This document shows, one piece after another, positions 32,556-38,632 of a DNA stretch of 38,632 nucleotides. The notes beneath the pieces were generated by a model. That model worked only from the letters and a program-made list of their open reading frames with translations, was not told where the DNA came from and made no database searches. The stretch lies in contig JAHDHQ010000034.1 in NCBI GenBank assembly GCA_020631235.1, positions 1 through 38,632 of the forward strand, given 5' to 3'. Numbering within the stretch: the stretch's first letter is position 1; each line of letters opens with the position of its first letter. Origin of the DNA: Saprospiraceae bacterium. GTDB taxonomy: Bacteria; Bacteroidota; Bacteroidia; Chitinophagales; Saprospiraceae. The translations under genes were made by a program, and so were the position numbers.

Positions 32556-34106
32556 GTGGAGAAGGAAATCATCATACATTCCAACCCCAAAGAAATAGAG
32601 CTAGCAATAGTTGAAGATCATCGTCTGGTAGAAATACATAGACAAAAAAAAGATTTTCAATTCACTGTAGGAGATATATTCCTTGGAAGCATAAAACAAT
32701 TAAGGCAAGATCTAAATGCAACCTTTGTAGACATAGGAGATAGGAGCGATGCCTTTTTACACTATACTGATTTAGGACCTCAAATTAATTCAGTTAAGAA
32801 GTATACAAATCTAGTCATCAATCAAAATCATAAAACCCATTCTTTAAAAGAATTTACCCTGGAGCCCGAAAACCCAAAGGATGGAAAAATCCGACAAGTT
32901 TTTGATCGAAGAGAATTTTGTTTGGTCCAAGTACTGAAAGAGCCAATCTCTACTAAAGGACCTAGATTAACTTGTGAATTGACTTTACCGGGAAGATTTG
33001 TTGTTCTTACACCTTTCGAAAACATGGTCGCTGTCTCAAAAAAGATAATGGATGATGATGAAAGAAAAAGGCTAAAAACACTTGTGGAAAGTATCAAACC
33101 TGCCAAATTTGGAGTGATCATCCGTACAGCAGCAAAAGGTAAAAAAGTAGCTGATTTGCACGACGAAATCAGAATGCTGGAAAACCGATGGAAATCGATT
33201 TTTGAAGCATTAAAAGAGCAAAAGAAACCTAGAAAACTACTTAGTGAAATAGATAAAACAGGAACCATTATTCGAGATATGCTCAATGATTCTTTTAATA
33301 GAATCACCATGGACTTTAAACCGGATTATGACTCCACCTACGAATATCTAAAAAACATTGCTCCAGAAAAATCTAAAATCCTTAAACACTATAAAGGGAA
33401 TAAGCACATTTTTGACCAATTTAACATCAACAAACAAATCAAATCTAGCTTTGGAAAAGCACCTACTTTAAAAAGTGGTGCATACATCATTATAGAGCAT
33501 ACTGAGGCCATGCATGTGATAGATGTAAATAGTGGTCCAAAATCAAAACGAGAAAATCAGGAAGAAACAGCTCTTAGAGTAAATGTAGAAACAGCTAAGG
33601 AAATAGCTAGACAGTTAAGACTCAGAGATATCGGAGGATTAATCATTATCGATTTTATCGATATGCGTAAGTCAGAAAACAAATCCACATTGTACAAAGC
33701 AATGCGGGAATATATGCGCAATGACCGTGCACAACACACCATTTTACCATTGAGCAAATTTGGTCTTATGCAAATTACAAGACAGCGTGTAAAGCCGTCG
33801 GTAAAAATAGATACAATGGAAGTGTGTCCTTCTTGTGAAGGCACTGGAAAAATTAATGCATCGACACTAATTACTGAAGATATTGGACGTGATTTAGATC
33901 ACATCATTAATAATATGCCGGATTCTAAATTTTCATTGCATGTACACCCTTTTGTTTATGCCTTTTTAAAGAAAGGGATAAAAAGCGAACAAGTCCAGTG
34001 GTTTTTAAAATATAGAAAGTGGATTAAAATATACTCAGAACCATCATATCATCTAAACAAATACAAGTTTTTCAATAACTTCGAAGACGAAATACGACTC
34101 AACTAG
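32556..34106 (+). CDS. rng: Ribonuclease E/G family protein
   Basis: 516 residues with a GTG start. An S1 RNA-binding domain (VGDIFLGSIKQLRQDLNATFVDIG, about 38-61) is interrupted by a roughly 40-residue insert typical of Bacteroidota forms. The catalytic domain has the two metal-binding Asp residues in HVIDVNSGPK (D323) and LIIIDFIDM (D366), and a zinc-link CPSCEGTG (C424, C427) as in RNase E dimers. It should cleave single-stranded RNA endonucleolytically in rRNA and mRNA processing. There is no C-terminal degradosome scaffold. The next gene begins at the base after the stop. Confidence 0.94.
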   Translation: MEKEIIIHSNPKEIELAIVEDHRLVEIHRQKKDFQFTVGDIFLGSIKQLRQDLNATFVDIGDRSDAFLHYTDLGPQINSVKKYTNLVINQNHKTHSLKEFTLEPENPKDGKIRQVFDRREFCLVQVLKEPISTKGPRLTCELTLPGRFVVLTPFENMVAVSKKIMDDDERKRLKTLVESIKPAKFGVIIRTAAKGKKVADLHDEIRMLENRWKSIFEALKEQKKPRKLLSEIDKTGTIIRDMLNDSFNRITMDFKPDYDSTYEYLKNIAPEKSKILKHYKGNKHIFDQFNINKQIKSSFGKAPTLKSGAYIIIEHTEAMHVIDVNSGPKSKRENQEETALRVNVETAKEIARQLRLRDIGGLIIIDFIDMRKSENKSTLYKAMREYMRNDRAQHTILPLSKFGLMQITRQRVKPSVKIDTMEVCPSCEGTGKINASTLITEDIGRDLDHIINNMPDSKFSLHVHPFVYAFLKKGIKSEQVQWFLKYRKWIKIYSEPSYHLNKYKFFNNFEDEIRLN

Positions 34107-35111
34107 GTGATCCCTAATTCGTTTTTAAAGCAAAAAAAAACCATCTTCATTTGTGTTCTAAATTGGGGTTTAGGACATGCCACTAGAATGATTCCCATCA
34201 TAGATGCTTGTATAGATAATGGGTCCAAAGTCATTATTTGTTCGGATGGCCAAGCTTTACTCTTTTTAAAAAAAACCTATCCATCCCAATCTTTTGAAAG
34301 CTTGGATGCATACAATGTCAAATATGCTAAATATTGGAACGCATTATACTTAATCGTACAGTCATGGAAAATACCTTACGCAATAAGTAAAGAAAACAAA
34401 ACACTTTCAATTCTCATTAAAAAGCACAAGCCGGACCTAATTCTTTCAGATAATAGATATGGCTGTTATTCTAAAGATATCCGTTCGATCCTCATTACCC
34501 ATCAAACACACTTGTTTGTAAACAAGTGGTACGGTTTTTTGCCCAATGCCTATCTAAATAAATGTTTATCGAAATTCCAAGAAATATGGATTCCTGATAA
34601 TGAACAACAAACATTAAGCGGAAGACTCAGTGATTGCAAACATCCAAATGTACACTTCATTGGTCCCTTATCTAGATTGCAAAAAAAGCAAGCTAAAAAA
34701 ACGACTGATTTGCTGATTATTTTGTCCGGCATTGAACCACAAAGAAGCCTTCTAGAAAAAGAACTGCAAGCGCTCTATTTAGAAAAAGACTATTCCGTAA
34801 AATGGATTAGAGGCACAAGTAAGAGAGTCTCTAAACACAGTCCAAAAATAGAAGTGGTGGATCTAGCACAGAGCCAATTAGTAAACCGATGGATAAACGA
34901 CTCAAAGCTTGTCATTACCAGATGTGGATATAGTTCAGTTATGGATTTAGTTTGTATGAAGCAAAAAGCCATATTGATTCCTACTCCAGGCCAGCAAGAG
35001 CAAGAATATTTAGGCAGTCATTTGGATAAACACCCATTATTTACTCTCATAAAGCAAGGAGAAATACATAAAAAAACTAAAGCCATTATCAAAAAATTAT
35101 TAATCGATTGA
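34107..35111 (+). CDS. MurG-like glycosyltransferase (GT28 type)
   Basis: 334 residues of GT-B fold. IFICVLNWGLGHATRMIPIIDAC (about 13-35) is the N-terminal glycine-rich loop, and ILSDNRYGCYS follows. VITRCGYSSVMDLVCMKQKAILIPTPGQQEQEYLGSHL (about 270-307) is the C-terminal nucleotide-sugar pocket. Similar Bacteroidota proteins are annotated only as glycosyltransferase; sugar and acceptor are unknown. The start is GTG directly after the TAG of the RNase gene (TAG|GTG), so reinitiation is likely. No membrane helix. Confidence 0.85.
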   Translation: MIPNSFLKQKKTIFICVLNWGLGHATRMIPIIDACIDNGSKVIICSDGQALLFLKKTYPSQSFESLDAYNVKYAKYWNALYLIVQSWKIPYAISKENKTLSILIKKHKPDLILSDNRYGCYSKDIRSILITHQTHLFVNKWYGFLPNAYLNKCLSKFQEIWIPDNEQQTLSGRLSDCKHPNVHFIGPLSRLQKKQAKKTTDLLIILSGIEPQRSLLEKELQALYLEKDYSVKWIRGTSKRVSKHSPKIEVVDLAQSQLVNRWINDSKLVITRCGYSSVMDLVCMKQKAILIPTPGQQEQEYLGSHLDKHPLFTLIKQGEIHKKTKAIIKKLLID

Positions 35112-35211
35112 CAATTTTACACGCTAACAAATAAAAATGTAAGCCATTTTGTCACATTATACCGAATGGCACACACTTTGAAAAACAAGAATAGAATCAT
35201 AAAACTCAACA

Positions 35212-37077
35212 ATGCAGAAAGGAAATATATCAGTACAAACGGAAAATATCTTCCCCATAATTAAACAGTTTCTTTATTCAGATCAGGAAATCTTTTTAAG
35301 AGAGCTGGTTTCAAACGCCACGGACGCCACTCAAAAACTAAAAACTTTAGCTTCTAAAGGAGAATATAAAGGCACTCTAGATGATTTAAAGATAGAAATC
35401 ATCCTAAATGAAGAAGAAAAAACCCTAACCATTCGCGATAAAGGGATCGGAATGACTGAAGAGGAAGTAATGAAATATCTAAATCAAGTTGCTTTTTCTT
35501 CGGCACAGGAGTTTTTAGATAAATACAAAGAAGACGCTTCGATTATAGGTCATTTTGGTTTAGGCTTTTATTCAGCGTTTATGGTAGCAGAAAGAGTGGA
35601 TGTTCTGACAAAGTCCCATAAAAAAGGCAAAGCCGTAAAGTGGAGTTGTACAGGAAGTCCTGAATACACGCTTGAAGATATTGATAAAAAGGAGCGAGGA
35701 ACGGATATTGTATTGCATATTTCTGAAGATAGCACTGAGTATCTAGGAAAAGCTAGAATCCAAGAACTATTAGATAAATACTGTAAGTTCTTGCCAATCG
35801 AAATCCAGTTTGGCACAAAAACCATCAGCGAATTTGAAGGAGAGGGAGAAGATAGAAAGGAGATTAAAACTGAAGTTGATAATATTATTAACAACCCAAA
35901 TCCAATTTGGAAAAAGAAGCCCTCGTCTTTAAAAGAGGAAGATTATAAATCATTCTATAAGGAATTATATCCATACTCTACTGAGCCATTATTTTGGATA
36001 CACTTAAATATAGATTTCCCTTTTAATCTTACAGGAATTTTGTACTTCCCTAAACTAAATAACAGCCTTGAAGTACAAAAAAATAAAATCCAACTATACT
36101 CTAATCAAGTCTACATTACTGACAATGTTCAGGATATTGTTCCTGAGTTTTTAATGTTGCTTCACGGAGTCATCGACTCGCCAGATATTCCTTTAAATGT
36201 GTCCAGGAGTTATTTGCAAGCAGATGCAAATGTGAAAAAGATATCCGGCTATATCTCTAAGAAGGTGGCAGAGAAGCTGAAGTCATTGTTTAAAAAAGAC
36301 AGAGAAGCTTATCAAGAAAAATGGGGAGACATAGGAGTTTTTGTAAAATATGGAATGATTTCGGACGAGAAATTCCACGATCGTGCTAAGGAGTTTGTTT
36401 TGTTAAAAAACACAATTAATGAGTTTTTTACCATAGAAGAGTACCAAGAAAAGATTAAAACCGAACAAACAGATAAACACGATAAAATCATCCACATTTA
36501 TTCTAATCAGGTACAAGATCAGCACAGTTATATCGAATCTGCAAAAGCTAAAGGATACGATATTTTGGTTTTTGATCATGTAATAGACAATCATTTTGCA
36601 CAGCACCTCGAACACAAATTAGATAACACCACATTTGTGAGAGTCGATTCTGAAACAGCTGATAAACTGGTACAAAAAGACGAAACCACAGATTCTGTGT
36701 TGACGGACAAAGAACAAGAAAAAGTAAAAAATATTTTCGCGAGTTCATTAGGAGAAAGCCAATCAGTGGAATTAAGAAACTTGACCACTACGGATTTACC
36801 CGTTATGATTACAAAGCCTGAATTTATGCGCAGAATGAAAGAGATGCAGGCCATGCAAGGAATGGATATGGCTGCTTTTGGAGACATGCACAATGTAGTA
36901 GTCAATACAAACCATCCATTAATAGCAGGGAAAATGCTAAAAATGAGAAGCGAAGAAAAAAAGAATAAGTTCGCTGAGTACCTATATATGCTAGCTAAGG
37001 TGAATCAAAAAATGCTCAGTGGAGAAGACATGAGCAAGTTTATGAATATGAGCGTAGAGTTTTTACAAGAAAACTAA
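35212..37077 (+). CDS. htpG: Chaperone HtpG (Hsp90)
   Basis: 621 residues, close to the 624 of E. coli HtpG. The N-terminal GHKL ATP site is complete: LRELVSNATDATQKL, IRDKGIGMTEEEV, and the lid and glycine motif GHFGLGFYSAFMVA. The middle domain has the catalytic-loop Arg (NVSRSYLQAD). The C-terminal dimer domain ends AEYLYMLAKVNQKMLSGEDMSKFMNMSVEFL without an MEEVD tail, as in bacteria. The 100-bp upstream region has an inverted repeat (GCCATT / AATGGC, 35143-35170) but no CIRCE element. Confidence 0.97.
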   Translation: MQKGNISVQTENIFPIIKQFLYSDQEIFLRELVSNATDATQKLKTLASKGEYKGTLDDLKIEIILNEEEKTLTIRDKGIGMTEEEVMKYLNQVAFSSAQEFLDKYKEDASIIGHFGLGFYSAFMVAERVDVLTKSHKKGKAVKWSCTGSPEYTLEDIDKKERGTDIVLHISEDSTEYLGKARIQELLDKYCKFLPIEIQFGTKTISEFEGEGEDRKEIKTEVDNIINNPNPIWKKKPSSLKEEDYKSFYKELYPYSTEPLFWIHLNIDFPFNLTGILYFPKLNNSLEVQKNKIQLYSNQVYITDNVQDIVPEFLMLLHGVIDSPDIPLNVSRSYLQADANVKKISGYISKKVAEKLKSLFKKDREAYQEKWGDIGVFVKYGMISDEKFHDRAKEFVLLKNTINEFFTIEEYQEKIKTEQTDKHDKIIHIYSNQVQDQHSYIESAKAKGYDILVFDHVIDNHFAQHLEHKLDNTTFVRVDSETADKLVQKDETTDSVLTDKEQEKVKNIFASSLGESQSVELRNLTTTDLPVMITKPEFMRRMKEMQAMQGMDMAAFGDMHNVVVNTNHPLIAGKMLKMRSEEKKNKFAEYLYMLAKVNQKMLSGEDMSKFMNMSVEFLQEN

Positions 37078-37122
37078 ATATTAAGACTTAAATATTGGTC
37101 TCGATTAAGTTTAGAAATTAAG

Positions 37123-37130
37123 TAGATTTG
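37123..37130 (+). promoter_or_regulatory. Candidate -7 element for the LysE-type gene
   Basis: TAGATTTG matches TAnnTTTG perfectly. The expected -33 TTTG at the right distance is missing. The box is 11 nt before the ATG, so the leader would be only a few nucleotides. Confidence 0.35.
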
Positions 37131-37141
37131 CAGGCATTGTT

Positions 37142-37768
37142 ATGCAGTACTTTGGAGAAGGACTTTTATTCGGACTTGGTTTAGCCTTTTCAATGGGGCC
37201 AATATTTATAGTCATTACACAAACATCCATACAAAGAGGGTGGCAAGCTGGGCTTTCAGTGGGTTTGGGGATTTGGTTTAGCGATATAATATATATACTT
37301 GCTAGCTTTCTATTTACACAGACCATTTCAGATACTATAGTTAATGAACGAGTAAAATTTTGGAGTGCCATGATTGCGGCCATGGTTTTGTTTGTTTTTG
37401 GTATGTATCTTATACTCACAAAAAACGAACTCGAACAAGAGGAGTTAAAGTTAAGCGCTAAGAATTTTGCTCAATATTTTTCCAAAGGCTTCGTAGTCAA
37501 TGGACTTAACCCATTTACACCTATTTTTTGGTTTGGTATCACACCCACATATATTATAGCTAGAGGTCTTGACTTGTCAGATAGTTTGTGGTGGCTAAGT
37601 GGGATTATGCTAATGATTATCTTTTCTGATGCAGTAAAAGTTTCATTAGCTCAGCTCATTCGTACAAAACTTAATCAAAAGCATATGCGATATATTTCTT
37701 TCATCGCGGGCTTTTCTTTGTTGATTATAGCAGCTTTCTTAGTTTATCAAGCTTTTTATCCGATTTAG
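37142..37768 (+). CDS. LysE family translocator
   Basis: 208 residues with six hydrophobic segments. FGLGLAFSMGPIFIVITQTSIQRGWQAGLSVGLGIWFSDIIYIL is the hallmark N-terminal region, followed by MVLFVFGMYLIL and KGFVVNGLNPFTPIFWFG. A final helix is near the C-terminus (YISFIAGFSLLIIAAFLV). It is a candidate inner-membrane exporter of amino acids or small polar metabolites; substrate unknown. It meets the YgjP-type gene tail to tail with the two stop codons sharing TTAG. Confidence 0.88.
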   Translation: MQYFGEGLLFGLGLAFSMGPIFIVITQTSIQRGWQAGLSVGLGIWFSDIIYILASFLFTQTISDTIVNERVKFWSAMIAAMVLFVFGMYLILTKNELEQEELKLSAKNFAQYFSKGFVVNGLNPFTPIFWFGITPTYIIARGLDLSDSLWWLSGIMLMIIFSDAVKVSLAQLIRTKLNQKHMRYISFIAGFSLLIIAAFLVYQAFYPI

Positions 37769-38472
37769 AGATAATATTTATAGCCGTTTAATTTTAACCA
37801 CTTTTCATACCTTCGATAATCTGGACAATGTTTCTCCACCAAACTCCAAAATTTACGTGAATGGTTTAATTCTACGAGATGACACAGCTCATGTATTATT
37901 ACATACTTTCTCACCTCAAACGGCAGGAGCAACAATCTTATCGATAAATTTATATTTCCTGTATTACTGCAACTTCCCCAGTTGCTAAAATTGTCTTTTA
38001 ACTTGATGGATTTAATAGACCCTCGTATAGTGTCATTATTAATGGAGTACACTTCTTCTTCTATATTGAGCTTAAATATTTTTTTTAGTGTGCCAATGAC
38101 GCCCTTTCTTAAAAATTCTGGATCAGCATTAAACGGAGCTTTTATTAGAACAGAATCACCCATTTTTTTCCCAGAAATAGTTTTTCGCTCTTCTTCTTTT
38201 ATGCTTAAAACCAATTTTTCATTCATTATTTCAACAATATTTTCGTTGAAATAGTCTTTTATGATGTATCGATTTAGAAATCCAGGATTATTTTTCTCTA
38301 ATTTTTCGAGCCAAACATCCAACTTTCTAGTGATTTTAGAAAAATCTTTGTTGGTATACCAAAGCGGAATTTGAACTAAAATGAACTTTCTTCCGGCGGA
38401 AAATCGCTCAGTTAGTCTAAATTCCTTTTGAACTTTAGCACGTATTTTTTTATCCTTTAACGAGATATACAT
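37765..38472 (-). CDS. YgjP-type M48 metallopeptidase-like (DUF45) protein
   Basis: 235 residues. The zinc site HELCHLVELNHSRKFWSLVEKHCPDY has HExxH plus a third His about 10 residues later, as in the YgjP/WSS-like group. SNWGSCSNTGNINLSIRLLLLPFEVRKYVIIHELCH is the family core. The N-terminal half is a helical/strand region without membrane segments, so it is probably cytoplasmic. The E. coli homologue has been called a UTP-related or predicted metal-dependent hydrolase. ATG start. Confidence 0.85.
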   Translation of the reverse strand: MYISLKDKKIRAKVQKEFRLTERFSAGRKFILVQIPLWYTNKDFSKITRKLDVWLEKLEKNNPGFLNRYIIKDYFNENIVEIMNEKLVLSIKEEERKTISGKKMGDSVLIKAPFNADPEFLRKGVIGTLKKIFKLNIEEEVYSINNDTIRGSIKSIKLKDNFSNWGSCSNTGNINLSIRLLLLPFEVRKYVIIHELCHLVELNHSRKFWSLVEKHCPDYRRYEKWLKLNGYKYYL

Positions 38473-38567
38473 TTATCTTTTTTAATATGTAAAAAGGCGC
38501 AATTTTTGCCTTTATCAGATTGCAAATTTGAAACAAATTTTTTATTCCGAAATATGGAAAAATTAGT

Positions 38568-38597
38568 TTTGGATAATGATAAATGTGTCTATATTTG
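38568..38597 (+). promoter_or_regulatory. Strong promoter firing out of the right edge
   Basis: TTTG (38568-38571), an 18-nt spacer and a perfect TATATTTG (38590-38597) followed by CAATCCC, the classic Bacteroidetes promoter. The transcript would start about 38604 and begin in a small hairpin (CCCTTA / TGAGGG). An in-frame stretch from an ATG at 38554 stays open for 26 codons to the edge, but I read this region as a promoter. Confidence 0.6.
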
Positions 38598-38632
38598 CAA
38601 TCCCTTAGAAAATGAGGGAAAACGATCATTGA

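Noticed and set aside
1-38632. Search for CRISPR arrays, insertion sequences, phage genes, toxin-antitoxin pairs or biosynthetic gene clusters
   Set aside because: No short regularly spaced repeats, transposase, integrase, phage structural gene or clustered biosynthetic enzymes could be seen; the only tandem repeats are protein-coding.

Overview
The window is a compact, AT-rich chromosomal segment from a member of the Bacteroidota, most likely the Saprospiria. Four things point there. It has gliding/type IX secretion genes (gldD and a sprE/porW homologue). It encodes an 879-residue secreted protein with the DNDGLIDL N-terminus and tandem Cys-Gly/GCDS repeats common in Saprospiraceae surface proteins. 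Several promoters match the Bacteroidetes -33 TTTG / -7 TAnnTTTG form. Shine-Dalgarno sequences are weak or absent. I see no insertion sequence, phage, CRISPR array or classical defence island; this is mostly core genome with a few lineage-specific genes.

Layout. Positions 1-25 hold the 5' end of a leftward tRNA. Then come an O6-alkylguanine methyltransferase and gldD (rightward), ending at a shared bidirectional terminator with recA (leftward). Upstream of recA is a leftward unit of five genes: an alkyltransferase-like protein, a sulfotransferase-like protein, a class IV aminotransferase, a DUF2147 secreted protein and a 78-residue protein. It ends in a strong terminator whose T-tract runs into the recA promoter. 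A TrpF-like barrel protein and a HAD hydrolase (5.2-6.5 kb) run rightward. The leftward run at 6.5-12.1 kb holds ksgA, a YqeY-like gene, an FAD monooxygenase, a VOC protein, thrB and thrC. Next are pdxA, a glucosaminidase, and the trio of an AlkA-type glycosylase, an AstE/AspA-like hydrolase and an acidic 146-residue protein.

From 23.8 down to 16.0 kb a long leftward run holds sprE/porW, radC, an ABC exporter, a membrane protein, a GT2 glycosyltransferase and a DsbA-family protein. An M23 peptidase diverges from sprE. The repeat protein is followed by the tightly overlapping leftward unit yicC, gmk, apaG and an M14 peptidase (27.4-31.0 kb). Rightward from 31.2 kb are an HU/IHF gene, a TPR lipoprotein, a 30-residue AURKAIP1/COX24-type protein with its own terminator, an RNase E/G, a MurG-like glycosyltransferase, htpG and a LysE-type exporter. 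A leftward YgjP-type metallopeptidase closes the window, and a promoter at the right edge fires out of it.

Themes: DNA alkylation and recombination repair (Ogt, ATL, AlkA, RecA, RadC), translation and RNA metabolism (KsgA, RNase E/G, YicC, the COX24-like peptide), cell envelope, gliding and secretion (GldD, SprE, M23, glucosaminidase, M14, ABC exporter), and threonine and PLP biosynthesis. The items most worth a second look are the unusual C-terminus of the 879-residue repeat protein, the ATL / sulfotransferase / aminotransferase operon, the degenerate TrpF-like protein and the 30-residue ribosomal-type peptide.
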